A stretch of 64,000 nt of DNA from Reticulitermes lucifugus (GCA_026260175.1 JAKCWW010000753.1:1-64000), one strand, 5' to 3'; positions 23,283 through 35,292 are shown, counted from the first letter of the stretch. Notes: generated from the letters alone by a model not told the origin. Translations and numbers: made by a program.

Positions 23283-23345
23283 GAAAGCGGACTCGGGGTC
23301 TCAGGTTTACACACGAGGGTGACCGCTTAACCGCTACGCGTGGTT
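23283..23345 (-). mobile_element. tRNA-like SINE head, unassigned
   Basis: Minus strand GCGTAGCGGTTAAGCGG is a good A box. About 30 nt on, the B-box region is decayed (ACCCCGAGTCCGC), so it is probably a relic SINE head. Confidence 0.3.
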
Positions 23346-24215
23346 CCACGTGTCTGTTGAAAGATATGTGGTATACCGTCGAATAAACCCACCAAATATG
23401 GGCCGTTACTGCCATCATCTGGTTGCAGTTAGAAACTCTTCAGAAAATCCTGTAATTACTCAGATAGGTGCAGGAAGTTAAGACCTGAGGTGCGACTGCT
23501 TATTTTACGGTTGATTTTGAAACCTTTTATAGTGTGGCTGCCTGTTGAGTGTAATTCTGTAAAGGTAATACGCGTATGTTGGTACCTGGGGATGCATTGC
23601 TGCTGAAAGTGATGTGCATGCTTTATGCAACAGTTTTATTTATTCTTGTCGATGTCAGCTTCTTTAAACTGCCCAAATTCTCAAACTTTACATGTCCCAC
23701 CTTCTCCCGTAAATCTTAAATAGAACCGGGGCCCTAGTAGGAACTGTATTGCATTTTTGCATTGTCATTCATTACGTTTAATGATGATCCAGTCCACCCG
23801 TCAGTACTTTTAACTGACGGCTGTACAGGTTTTCATTATATGGCGCTGTGCAAGCGCCGAACTAGTCTAGCATGTTTTCAGCATTGTAATTTTAAAACCC
23901 TGTATATCACAGGGAAATGCATACTTAAATACTCTGTGTTTGGAAAACATGTTTGATGTGTTAGGTATTAATGACATGGTAAAGAAATTGGTCAGTGGCC
24001 ATATGAGTACTGTACGGTGTCCTCACATGGGCCACAAAGTTCTGGGGTTATTTTCTTTGCAGTGTTCCTTTGAATAGACAATTTTTTCGAGCTTTACTGT
24101 GGTTAGTAAAGAAGAGGCAGTGCAGTTACGCATTTCAATGAGATTGAGACACATTGAAAATAGGACTATTTCCAAAGAAATGGGCCTTTGTCGGGTTACC
24201 CCTATAATTGAATTA

Positions 24216-24390
24216 CAGTCGAACTCGGTTATAACGACTTCGCTTTATATTTCACCTCGTTTAAAGCGTCAGATACTCTGTGGTACCAATTAATTCCACA
24301 CTGTTAACCATTACTCGGTTAGAACGACTCTCGTTTATAACGATACAAACTATCCAGTGTCTTTCATGGCGTTGTAACAGAGTTCCACTG
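24216..24390. mobile_element. pogo/Tigger-type MITE, 175 bp
   Basis: It starts CAGTCGAACTCGGTTATAACG and ends with the reverse complement of CAGTGGAACTCTGTTACAACG. Further TATAACGA copies lie inside. The left flank ends in TA; the right duplication is mutated. It has no coding sequence. Confidence 0.75.
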
Positions 24391-24394
24391 GATT

Positions 24395-27300
24395 TTTTAA
24401 TTTTTTCTTGTTTGGTTATGCTAATTGTAGTCGCCAGTGTGAGGAAGTTTGACAGCTAAGATAGTCATATGGTTTGCTGGCACTTCACATCTCCTCGCTT
24501 TTTCTGAACTTCCAGGGCAAATCTTACCTTATGTGTTTCATCCTTTGCATGTTTGTCTCTGACTGTTTCCTTGTATATCGTTATCGCCTTTTATTGTTAT
24601 TCCAATTGCGGACTCCGGTATTAGCGGTATTGAAACTTCAGGTTTTGCTGGCTGAAGTCGGTCCGTTTGTGTATATGTTGGGATGTAGGAGTAAGAAGTG
24701 ATATGAAACTGAGTTTGTGTACAAATTCGCCTTTGTGCTGAAGTTGACGGGCACTATTAAAGTATGCAAATATAGGAGGTGTGGAACGCTTTAGCAGTAT
24801 AATAAAGAATTGTATTTATAGTTGCGAGAATAATGACATAAATGTCGTTGTTTTGAATTCATTTTTGCAGTCCTTTTTCCCCCCATGGTCTCATAACAGT
24901 TTCACACAAAGACGGATAAGGTAAGAGAGGACAATATTTGTTCCCTCTTTCCTACCCCTCTCTTTCCGTATGACTGTATTCGATAAACGAGAGAAATTTT
25001 AACAACATTTTTAATGGACTGACCAGGGGAGAAACGTGCAGTTCGTCCATTATCTTTGATGTATTTGCATACAAGCGCTGTATTAACTCTTGTTTTTAAC
25101 CAACCGCAACTCAATTTCACGTGCTTTTTGTTGACGTGACAGGTTCAATTTTTTCTCTCAACGATAAGTTCTCCCTCTAGAATCTTTTGTAGCAAAATTG
25201 AGGCGTTTTTTCCCGGCGATAAAGATTATGCTATCACCATAATTTAATGTGTGAGAGCAACAGTGACCCCTGGCGCTTCGTCCCATACTCTGCTGGGGGA
25301 TGGCTGAACCACAGTTATCAAACAAGCATCAACAACCACAGTGCTATAATTTCTGACGTCATTCGCGTGTTTTATGACTGTAGCTGAAATGGTTGATGTA
25401 TACCATGCAACGTGTTTTGAATCGGGACAGATGGAGGAGACAATTCAATTCCAGCATAATAAGGCTAATGCTATCCCGACTTTCGACTGGAAAAACCTAA
25501 GAGAAGCTGAAAAGCACAAGGATGTTCGGTCTTTGGTCAAGTGCCTGCCGAATTCGTTCCACACACATTCTGTAGTAGTAGTGCTAGTTAGAATTTTGAG
25601 TGTTGTTTTTCAGAACAATTTTATGTAATTGAAATGTAACCTATATTAAAAATGACAAGCTTAGACATACGTACGTTGTAGGCCTTATTCAGACAGATGT
25701 AACACCCACCCTCAGGTCTTCCAAGTGATCTCATATTTCCAGTTCTTTCATCTAGTACTTCCGAGTTATGTTATTGTTTTCCTGCCCTAGATTTATTGGC
25801 CCTGATATTGTTTGGTGGAAAGTATCAAGCAGAGGGCCTATTATTATTTGCGATGATCTTGTTTATCGCCCCTTGCCTATGTGTCTGCGGTCAGTGCGTT
25901 CTCAGCACTTTGCTCTCAGACATGCTCGTGCTTCTCTCTTCTCTCAGGCTGAAAGGCAGAAAGTTTCGCATTCATGTAAATCAATGCATAATATTATAGT
26001 TTTGTTGTATATTTCAATCTTTGGTTTGGTAGGTATGAAAGAAGGCGGTAAAGGACTGTTAACTGAATATTGGCTAGTATTACTGAATTTAGTCTTATCT
26101 TAGTTGGCTTTGAACGTGATTTTAATTGTCTACAGAATATTTTAAGTGGCTGTAGCTCTGACAAGAGATTTAATCCCTATCATTCTGCGCTGTTCCTTTT
26201 GGCGGCGACAAATGCGTGCACCGCACTGCTCGACGTCTTGCTTAGGCTATTAATGTTATAGATATTTTTAGCGATTTTGTATTCTGTTTACAGCTGCTAT
26301 ATACGGAGTAATAGTAATGCCTCCTTTTGTCCGGTCTGTACAGAGAGTTACAAGGTTGGGATACTGCGAGTTATCCGCTTCTTCACTGTTAAGCACGACA
26401 TGACATGCGGCACCACTGCGTTCTTTCATCACTGTACACAGATCTGTTGTCATCTTCTCGCTTGAAATAATTGATCATCGAAAACAACTAGTATGCTATC
26501 TTATCCAGCGTTTGTATGCAAAATTCGAAACTTTAAAACGAAGTACTGTGTTGCTAAATTTCAGCTGAAAATTGTTCTGTGTTATTGAAGCTACGAATAT
26601 GGAAGACCGTCGCTGATTAGTTTATCTCATCATCCCTTTATACAGTACAACTGACAACCACCCGACGAAGTAACGGCATGGTTCTGAGTCGTTCTATCAT
26701 CTTCAGGGACGGCGGTTTCAGACACTATTAGCGCCTCAGACTGATATAGGCACAGAGACAACTGCCGGTAATGAATCGTGCCCATCAGTCCGTAACCGGA
26801 TACTAACTACACTGTTTGGGCTGGCTTATTGCAGCATCGAACAGTGTCGTAAGTCAGTTAATGACGGTTGACTCGTGTACGTGGGCTTGCGTTAAGTCGC
26901 GTTGGAATCTTATTAACCAGCTGGTAACTCGGAACGAGTCCGTCGTGTCTGCGTTTCATGTAGGTATCCACAACATTCGTACTGAGAGACTAAGGGAAAA
27001 CACGGAACACGTGTCATGGTAGCCGGTAAGCTGTCCAAGGCTTGAATACAGTTTTAACCACTATACTAACCTGCTCGCTGGTTTATTTTGTTTTTGAGGT
27101 TTTCATGATGCTGTCAGTAGCAGACGATGTTCGCCGAGCACGACTGATGAATGCCGAAATGGGTTTGGAAGGAAACAGTTGTGGCCTAATCGAGGTACTA
27201 CCCTGGCATATACGTGGATTGACTGAGGAAAACTTCGAAAGAAAACATCAAGATAGTTCGTGACCTGTCCGAGATTCGAAACACGCATCTCCAGTATAAG

Positions 27301-28450
27301 TCCAGAGAATTTTCGCTACACCAACCCTCGGTGCTTGTTGATTTCATTGTAGGGGGTCACTCCCCAACGTGTGCGACATACCCACTTGCGTTATAACAAG
27401 GCACACAGACGTGTGTGTGTGTGTTGTGTGCAGTACTTATTTCTCGGTTGACTTTTTGCGAGTAGCAGTGCATAGATACAGCGAAGTATAGAAACCACTC
27501 AACCACTGGTAGGCACGTGACCTCCCAGCATATGCATAATTCATAATTCACCCGCAACGTCTGGTCCCAAGTTCAGTCGCGGTTTCTCTCTCTAGGTTCG
27601 GGTAGTACAGTCAGTGCCTCTTGTATTGGCTCCACACGTTCGGACTCAGATGCTGATTCAAAAATACATTCTTTGTCGATTGTTATAGTAATTAGAGCTC
27701 GTTCTTAATCCTTTGGTACTGCGCAAAGAAGCAAATGTAGTCGCTCGATCCCGTCCGCAGGAGGTGCTTGAGGGACAAGTAGTTATGGAGCGCAGGTGGT
27801 TGTGTTGCCCTCTAGTACCGGACGAAAACACCGTTCTTCAGAGTACTTCTATACCATGGACCTGCCGCAGGTTCAAACCCATACAGATATCGATAGCCAA
27901 GGACGTGAGTGAAACACCGTAGAGTGTACGGACGGGCATGTTAGAAGAGGCATTTGAATGGATTAAAAATGATGTACTGAGGTAACAACGCAAGCCCGTA
28001 TTTGTAGAAAGGAAGTGACTCTGCTGCAGACGTATTTGCTTCCATAAGCCACCCGCGCTAAGCCTCTTTCCCCCCCGCGCCGGACTAAGTATGCTGCCAT
28101 GCACACATCTGCCATAAGACTGCAGTCCGATTCTGTCGGTAATGCAGATGACATGTTGCCCGTGTCTGGTGGACTGATGGATGTGGTGTAACAGAACAAC
28201 AACACAGCGTACACTGTCGACTCTGTTTGTAGTGCTAGTAAGTGTACGGAGCGATGCAAATGAAGTGCGTGACTTCCTCCTGTCGCCTGGCCTCGTACCG
28301 TGTTGTGATGCAAGCTGATGACATAACGTGTTTTTGTGGGTTTCCCGAGTTCGGTCAGCTAATTTCCAGATTCCTTTAAAATAGTCCTTAAAATAGTCTA
28401 CGTCTGCCTAGTTCCAATCTTTATCTTCACTGTTATTATCTTGCAGTGGA
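24395..28450. other. 4-kb non-coding stretch, nothing firmly recognised
   Basis: Frames of up to 116 codons occur (27963-28313 minus; 25768-26103 plus) with no domain I can name. Weak B-box-like words (minus GTTTCGAATCTCGG near 27270; plus AGGTTCAAACCC near 27870) lack a matching A box or SINE body. CTGAAGATGAT on the minus strand near 26700 lacks the rest of a hammerhead. Confidence 0.4.
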
Positions 28451-28455
28451 GAAGG

Positions 28456-29031
28456 CAGGCAGTCCTCGACTTTCGTACATAATTCGTTCCTGACAACGTG
28501 TACGAAAGTCGAGCAGTAGACTTACAAGGCGGGTTCCGTTCCCATTCTCATAAAATTTGTCAGTTGGGGTACAAAGCATAAACAATACAAATAAATTCGA
28601 AAGTTATTTCGTGCCTCAAATTCTAGTTATCTAACTTACCTCTTCTGGCACTTTGGAGACACACAATACAGTTCGGGACTCCGTTTTACGGCCGTAGACA
28701 CGGGGGCAATATAGGGGGCGTGTGGGAGGATAGGTGGAAGGAACACATCTTATCACTACTGCGAGAACAGGTGGGCGTGGTGTGATATGCTGTTAAAAAA
28801 AACTTCTTGCAGGAACAAACACACTACTGTATGAACTCGGATAATAACGCTGCCGAGACCATGCAGAGACTGAAGTGTTGACATGACTGACAGACAGGAC
28901 ACTGTGCGATAACTCGAAATGTTTGTTCGTCAGCTATGTACGAGTGTCCAATTCGGCGCACGAAAGGTGGATTAGGGCTAAGAATTTATAATGTACGAAA
29001 GTCGGAACATCCGAATGTTGAGTGCCGCCTG
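28456..29031. mobile_element. pogo/Tigger-type element, 576 bp, with hairpin end
   Basis: The left end CAGGCAGTCCTCGACTTTCG and the right end (reverse complement, CAGGCGGCACTCAACATTCG) are inverted repeats. TA follows the right end; the left TA is lost. Just inside the left end, CTCGACTTTCGTACA (28465-28479) is perfectly complementary to TGTACGAAAGTCGAG (28499-28513). GTACGAAAGTCGG recurs near the right end (28993-29005). There is no transposase frame, so it is non-autonomous. Confidence 0.8.
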
Positions 29032-29039
29032 TAATTCGT

Positions 29040-29990
29040 TTTTATGGACGTAAGAATGTCGGTGAGACGCACTGCCAATTCAGCGTTGTGTCAGTATCTG
29101 TAGTTTGTAAATATTATTTTTTTTTTGTAAAATATCGGTGCAGGTTGCACACTACTGCGTTACGGTATTGTTCGACATGGATTGGACTGCATCTGGCATG
29201 TAATTTTGGAGAAGCAAATGGAAGCATACCGGACGCAGTCATTCTAATGTAGCTCTGTGTTGTATCGGGCGTGCGGGCATCATGCTATATCAGCACATAT
29301 AATCCCTCTATGAACTTTATAATAATGTACTGGAAAGGGGATGTACTTCGCAACCCTGCCTCAATTCAACTTCTACTCCCTCCTGAGTCTCAATAGATCT
29401 GTTCTAGAGTGGCACAGAACATCATTGGATTAGGGTTTAAAGTGCTCATCAAATATTACCACACTTTCAATTGAACCACCGCCTTCTTTCGAGTGCAACT
29501 AGTTAGGATGTAGCTTATGCTTGCTCGGTTCGTTTTGAATCAAAATCTGCATGGGAAGGGAGGGTAGGGGAACGTGTATCTCGTAACGAGATCGTGCCGC
29601 TGTACTTAGGGTCTTCAAAAATGATCGCTACAGAGTTTGCAGCTTTTATAGTATTTATGAAATGTGGGGGGCGAATAGAATATGATGTATAACCAGGAAT
29701 TTTGTGTTACGTAAGCATACACATGTACCTATGCTGCAAGACCTGGGAGTAGTCGCACCTCCTCATTTGCAATGCATGAACAGCAGATTCTATAAAGTCA
29801 GTCAGTATCTCTTTGTCTGTATTCCATAGGCTTGTCAACAGAGGGGATGGATTAAACAATAAAATAAATATGTGGAAACCGCTTAGAATACTGAAACAAG
29901 ATTCGCTGTGTACGTATAACGTAACATTGTGGCTTGTTGAGCTACAGTTCACTCAACAATATACGAGTGTTGAGTTTTGCACAAAAATGC
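29040..29990. other. Non-coding stretch, nothing recognised
   Basis: Frames are under 85 codons. The only repeat relation seen begins at 29995 with family G. Confidence 0.4.
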
Positions 29991-29994
29991 TTTG

Positions 29995-30215
29995 ATGGCT
30001 TTGTCGCCGGCAACAATAAGGCGTACTTAGGACGTCGTGTAAAGTGCCCGATATTTTTGTCCGATTTTAATCAGATTTGGAGTTTATTTCTCGACATATT
30101 TTCATAAAAGTTCCCATTATTAAATTTTACGGAAATTCGTCCATTTGGAGCCGCGCTTGACACTTGTCTACAGATGGTCATGGCGAAGCTAATAAGGCGC
30201 TTTTCGTGACTATTT
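29995..30215 (-). repeat. Dispersed repeat family G, copy 4
   Basis: Read on the minus strand, GAAAAGCGCCTTATTAGCTTCG, TATGTCGAGAAATAAACTCC, CACTTTACACGACGTC and ATTGTTGCCGGCG run in the same order as GAAAAGCGCCTGTTAGCTTCG, CTGTCGAGAAAATCC, AACTTTACATGAAGACC and ACTGTTGCCGGCG at 50.88-51.08 kb. Confidence 0.6.
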
Positions 30216-30744
30216 GAACGCGCCTAAACATGAGTGGGGAGGTGGATTAACATGAATCTTATCCTTACTATGCCTTAGTATAGCAGTTGGATTACAAAGC
30301 CATGGGCTACACCGCTAAACCTATAACGTATAACGGAAACGATGAATACCTTAAAATTGTGTAGGGAGTCCCGTCGGGAAGCGACTAATTAGAAAATCGT
30401 AAAGGATACTGAAAAGCAATACTAAAATAAATGTTACATAGTGGTCACTTTGTGTGGTTGGTATATATTAAGTCGAAGATGCATGAGTGGGCTGTATATG
30501 TAACCCGGACAGAGCACACAAGAAATACCCCATTTTATTGCGGATGCCACTTTGTGGTTACGTGCAAGGCGCAGAGTGAGATGGAATGTTAACGTTCAGA
30601 TTCATGAAACAAGTTGTTAGGATTTGGGTGAAAGTGGAAATAGTTCAGGATCAGGTCCAGTGACGAGTTGGCCGTGTTAGTGGCGTGTTACCTGCGGCTT
30701 CTGAGTCTGCCACCGGAAGGTTAAGAATTATAGGGCCCAGGTGA

Positions 30745-31040
30745 TCATATGCTCAGGTGGAAGTTGTCCTGCACGCCATGAGGCCATATGGGATAGTGTA
30801 GGTATATCTGCACTCATTCTTCACCTCGGCATTGGGTGGAAATGAGTGGTGATCTTGATGCCCCGGTCGCTTCAAGCCCAGAAAACTCTCTATTCCTTCG
30901 AGTACGCATTGAATATGAGGGTTGGTTGGCCTCGGAGCCGGCCTGGCGCGTTGCAGAAGAGAAGTCTCTTGCCCCTGCTGGGGATCGAACCACGATTGTT
31001 CGGCGTCTAGCCTAGTCACTGTAACGGCTACATTATCCTC
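30745..31040 (-). mobile_element. SINE-B copy, full length
   Basis: From right to left: A-box area, the B box read as GGATCGAACCACG on the plus strand (minus GTGGTTCGATCC, 30981-30992), then GCAAGAGACTTCTCTTCTGC, GACCGGGGCATCAAGATC, and the end ATGGCCTCATGGCGTGCAG. The 88-codon minus frame in it is the SINE, not a gene. Confidence 0.85.
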
Positions 31041-31064
31041 TTATCTCTAGACGACTGTGATAGC

Positions 31065-31160
31065 TGTTGTGTGCATTAACCGGGAGCAGAGGCAGAGCTG
31101 CGGCCATTCTTTAACCTCGGCGTTTGATGGAGCTAGGGGTAGTTTTCCGGCTCGGATAGT
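31065..31160 (-). mobile_element. SINE-B 3' fragment
   Basis: AGAGGCAGAGCTGCGGCC and TTTAACCTCGGCGTTTGATG on the plus strand are the inverted 3' half of SINE-B. It abuts the full copy before it. Confidence 0.55.
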
Positions 31161-31431
31161 GGTTGAATAATACCTGACGGTCAGAATGGCTGTTGAAATG
31201 TACAAGAGTCCGCCAGTGGATCAAATACTGAGGCAGTTGAATCCTGTTCACATCTTAACACTCTGTTTCTTTTAAAATAACGCCATTCATAGGTCTCCCA
31301 TTTTTTTAACTATGCTTTGTAAACTTTTCTATGCTCGTCTCATATCTGTCTGTATGACTTGCCCACGTAATTTCTTCATTTTATTATTTTATTGGTATGT
31401 TGTGCAGAGTTACGGTTAAGTGAAGAACGGT

Positions 31432-31560
31432 TGTGCAGGGCACCCCATGAAGTCGTATGGGGGAAGCGGAGGTGTAGCTGCACGCATCCTTAATCTCGGC
31501 AGTAGATGGAGGTGAGTGGTTAGCCTCACGCCGCGGTCACTTCGCCGCAGGGGAAGAGCA
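31432..31560 (-). mobile_element. SINE-B 3' half
   Basis: The plus-strand words CCATGAAGTCGTATGGGGGA, GGAGGTGTAGCTGCACGC, CTTAATCTCGGCAGTAGATG and GCCTCACGCCGCGGTCAC are the inverted 3' half of SINE-B. The tRNA head is missing (5'-truncated). Confidence 0.75.
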
Positions 31561-32074
31561 AGAGTACAATTTAGAAAACACCTCCCATGCAAAATTCTCT
31601 ACTCTGTTAACTTCCTTAGATCCTGATAACCTGACCAACCCTAATCTCTGTTTTCGCTTAGGCTGAGAGACTTTAGTTTACGCCAACGTAAAGCGGGTAA
31701 AGTTATTGTCTGTTGTATATTTTGGTTTTCGGATTTGTATAGGAGACAGTAATACGCGAATAAATGATTCTGGCTGAACGACAAGACGCATTGCCGGAAT
31801 TTAACCTCATGCTGCGAGAGCATGTTGTTCCATCGCGTTTGCTGGCTTCTGCCACTAGATTGTTCTGGTCACAGGTTTGAATCGACTCCGCACATGAATG
31901 TATTTTGCGTTTTTTCTGTAGGGGCCTTGCGGCGACGATCTCCTCTCCAAAGCGTCCCAACAGTCATCTATAACCCAGACTCATAAACCCGCAGAAGGGT
32001 AGGCAAAAGCTGCATTGGTCTGTACCTCCACTCAGAGAGACAATGCGATTGAGAGAGATACATAGTGAGAGACG

Positions 32075-32310
32075 AATACTAAGTTGTCGGATCGAATCCC
32101 GCACCCATCGAAACGGTCCCAGGATCCCACCTAGCGTCCTGTACAATCGGTACCGTGTCTCTTTCCCGGCGGTAAAGCGGTCGGGGCCTGGCTTTGACTA
32201 CCCACCCCATCTGGCGCCGAGGTTAAAGAACGAGTAAAGCTATACCTCTACTTCTGAGCCTTCATGGCCTGTTCTAGGGTGAACTTTACCTTTTACCTGT
32301 CATTTTTGTT
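32075..32310 (+). mobile_element. SINE-B copy with TTTACC tail
   Basis: The B box GGATCGAATCCCG is followed by TCCCGGCGGTAAAGCGGTCG, CCATCTGGCGCCGAGGTTAA, GTAAAGCTATACCTCTAC and GCCTTCATGGCCTG, then tail GAACTTTACCTTTTACC. It lies just upstream of the splice-like junction at 32396. Confidence 0.82.
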
Positions 32311-32375
32311 TTGAGTGTAGTTCTATGTTTGACAGAGATTTTGATGTCGTTAAACGTGTCTTGTGCAGACGTTTA

Positions 32376-32441
32376 TCATTGCTTTCTCTTTTGCAGGTAA
32401 GTGGCTGTTCAGGAGCAGAGCCTCGCATCTTTTTTGTAAGT
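32376..32441 (+). promoter_or_regulatory. Candidate recursive splice site with downstream donor
   Basis: A pyrimidine-rich tract, TCATTGCTTTCTCTTTTGCAG, ends in an acceptor AG at 32395-32396 and is followed without a gap by the consensus donor GTAAGT (32397-32402). A second perfect GTAAGT lies at 32436-32441, so the segment between is 39 nt, a multiple of three. Juxtaposed acceptor and donor is the known signature of recursive (ratchet) splicing in very long insect introns. A following donor also matches the 'RS-exon' arrangement described in vertebrates. It could instead be an ordinary 39-nt microexon or chance. The site lies outside the recognised repeats. Confidence 0.5.
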
Positions 32442-32444
32442 ACT

Positions 32445-33300
32445 GCCGTTCTGCAGCGGCACCCCACGTAATTATACTGGCGCTGTTGTATCTACCATAG
32501 AGACGGCAGTCATAGGCAGCGTGTGCTTTTTTGCGTCATTCATCGCGGGCGGGAAGCTGGTTGTTGGAAATCACTTCTAGAATGGATATATAATTAATGA
32601 GGCACAAAGGGCTTTAATTTTGTAGTGATCTGGTTCAGATTGTACTATGCCTACAGTGTCTGACGGTGTTGAAAGTACAAATTGTAACACAGGATTTTGA
32701 TGTTTAGTTTAGAAGTTCTGTCAGTGCTGCGTTTTAGACGTATGATTGCGGTTTTCTGGGATGTGACATCGTGTAGTTTGGTAGATAATAACCAGCATTC
32801 GTTCTTAAATTTTTTAAGTATGGTTGAATTTAGTGGGGGATAGTTTTTCTCGGGTGGTAGCGTATGGCCCTGAAATACAATTTTCGATAGTTAATCATTG
32901 TTATCATTGCTCTAGGCAGAAGTTGAAGCTCCGTAGACCGTTGTTGATCGAGATGATAATTCGAGCCCGAAAACAGCAGTAGGCTAAGCTCGAAGTAATC
33001 TTTGCTGTTTGAAACCGTTATTAACCGACACCGCATGTTGGTGGGTTTGGGGGGGGGGTGGGGGTGGCGGCGGCGACTGTTTCAGTGAACTTGTGAAGTA
33101 GATGGAATGATACGACACTTTTCGAGATGGAAAGCTGCAGAATATTTAGCGAGGGTAATTCGAAGTAAGGAAACGTAGGCCTGGACATAAGTATTCGTGA
33201 AAATAATCCTAAGAAGCTTTCTTCTTATGGTGTCAGGAGTTTGGCAATAAAGAACTAGGCCTCAACTCTGACGAACAGACACATAAACAAGGGTGGGCAT
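32445..33300. other. Non-coding stretch with long G-tract
   Basis: The unit TCTGGGATGTGACATCGTGT (32756-32775) links to the 3.8- and 38.2-kb Penelope-type fragments. At 33043-33075 a G10 run followed by GTGGGGGTGGCGGCGG has four or more G-tracts and could form a quadruplex. Confidence 0.5.
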
Positions 33301-33303
33301 TTG

Positions 33304-33505
33304 TACGCCAGTGGCTTATGTAATGCAACAAGTCTCATTACCCAAATCAAACTGCAGAGCTCCAAATTGATTTTGCGCCAGTGGAATATACAGTACAGCT
33401 AATTTATTCAGATGAAACTGCACAGCTCAGAATTTTTTGTGCGCCAGGGAAATATAAAGTACAAGGAATCGTATTGCCCAAACCAAATTGCACAGTCCCA
33501 TTTCG
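33304..33505. repeat. Tandem repeat, three units of 66-70 bp
   Basis: Units begin TACGCCAGTGG, TGCGCCAGTGG and TGCGCCAGGGA at 33304, 33374 and 33440. Each contains an AAACTGCAGAGCTC-, AAACTGCACAGCTC- or AAATTGCACAGTCC-like middle. Divergence between units is obvious, so it is old. Confidence 0.8.
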
Positions 33506-33599
33506 TTAAACACCTTTCTGTGGAGATCATTCATGGCACAATGCAGTGGGTTTCCACTGTTTCGAATACTGACTCTGCCTCCGTCATTAGGGATTGATG

Positions 33600-33660
33600 G
33601 ATTGATCAGTCCCTGATAGTGGAGGTCTAGACAGTTTCCGAAACGTTGTGATCGCCCGAG
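33600..33660 (+). ncRNA. Degraded hammerhead-like sequence
   Basis: CTGATAG (one base from the CUGANGA core), a GGA/TCC stem II around a long loop, then GAAACG. Stem I and the cleavage base do not fit. About 50 bp upstream an opposite-strand half-motif occurs (GTTTCG then CATTAGGG). Fossil at best. Confidence 0.3.
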
Positions 33661-34735
33661 AAGAATGAATTACATTCAGAGTTGCTCTAAATAGAAGTTG
33701 GAGGTCATAATGAGATCTGTACGTTCAGCTGTTATAGATAAATCTAGTAAAGTTACGTTCGTAAAATAGATTTCGTAATTAATGTGTACGCACTAAAATT
33801 GAATTAGCCCGCCGAGATTCTAGAATTAGTTGCGTACCTCAGTACCAGATTTTATCTAAATATGTCGAGTAACGGGGGCACGACTTTCGCCATTGATGTG
33901 TTGTTTTTATGCGCATTGTTTCAAGAATTAATATTACGTTCCTTCCTTTATGATAACGCCACTCCTGTCTCAGTGATCAGCTGATTCTTGGTATTGTGGA
34001 AGTTTTCGATATTTTTATGCTGAGAACCGAGCCAAGAAATACCACGTACTGGGAATTTTGGGAATTAAGCACGATACGAATACTGATCACGGTGTTTTGT
34101 AAGTTTAAAATGTCGATGTAAGTTTTATTCGGAGCTGTACGATTTCAAACGGTTAACAATATTTCCACTTAAGGGGTTCATGCTTTTGTTTTTGTAAATT
34201 GAATGAAATAACGAGCCGGTGTCGGCAGCGGGTGAGTTTTTTTTAGATGTAAACGAGGAGCGAGGTAGACGGTAATGGAGAAGAGATGAGGTGCGTCCTG
34301 GAATGACCCGTGGTGGCGTATGAGCTTGCGGGCTACAGCAACACACAACATGAGAGAGGTGATAAGAGAGTGGGGGGGGGAGGAGAGAAAAAGGATCCCT
34401 AACCCAGAGAACCCCATCAACGTGAACAACTGAACGGAAATGACGTATTAACGAGGTTTCTCTCGGAATTCCTGTGTGTATGTGCATGCGTATCTCTGTC
34501 TATCCCCGCACCGCCAAAATGATCCTGTTTCAAAGATATCAATTACCTTAGACAGCGAGCGGTCTGTGATGAACCAGATCTATGTATCAGGGATGGAAAC
34601 AACATCCCACACGCACTGCAGACAGCCTCAGCTTCGACCGTGTATCGCATCGTAGAAAGCACTCACGCCCCGCAATGGACCAGAAATTACAAACAGCTGG
34701 CTGTGTATAACATTTTGCAACACTCATCTAAAACG
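33660..34735. other. Non-coding stretch, nothing recognised
   Basis: Minus-strand frames of 120 and 83 codons overlap at 34.1-34.5 kb in two frames without recognisable content. A G-run lies near 34371. Confidence 0.4.
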
Positions 34736-34737
34736 TA

Positions 34738-35292
34738 CAGAATGTCCGAAAAAGAATGTTGGGATTTCGTGAACTTATGTTTTGAAAATGAAGAAGTCAG
34801 TCAAGAAATAGATGTCAGAAATTAAAGAGAAGGTCAAATAGTTTCTGACGCATCGTAGTAAGTTTCCGCATGTACACCGTAGTGGCTCTGCAAATGCCCA
34901 GTAGTAACTCCACTTCTTGCCATACACACTATCCCTTGATATCTGTTTAGCAGCGTCTTGGATTCGTTCTTTCAAATGTGCCAGGTTTTGAGTTTACTCA
35001 TGTACAAATAATTTTTTACAGATCCCAATAAGAAATCAAGAAGTGTCTAATCGGGGTTTATGCGTGGCCATGGAATTGAACCTTCCCTGCCAACCCATCT
35101 TCCGGAAAATGTAGCATGAAAGTGTTCTTTAACGATCATATACGCATCTAAACTGGAAAGCATGGAGCCTCTGGCGTCCATCTGTGAAGCCGTTTTGAGT
35201 GGGAGAAACGGTAGATACAATTGATGTCATGCCCATTGTATTTTTCGAGATACGCCCTCCCAAAACCTCACCATTGTTTTTCGGACACACTG
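34738..35292 (-). mobile_element. Mariner-type transposon, internally deleted, 555 bp
   Basis: The termini are inverted repeats, CAGAATGTCCGAAAAAGAATG on the left and (reversed) CAGTGTGTCCGAAAAACAATG on the right. Both are flanked by TA (34736-34737 and 35293-35294). The minus strand encodes scattered pieces of the transposase C-terminal half: FPGRWVGREGSIPWP, a LLDFLL-like DLTPLDFFLW relic, and LKERIQDAAKQIS. Mariner elements are usually about 1.3 kb, so over half is missing, and stops and frameshifts break what remains. Confidence 0.88.

Noticed and set aside
26690-26730. Minus-strand CTGAAGATGAT as a hammerhead
   Set aside because: No GAAA box at the right distance and no pairing stem II.
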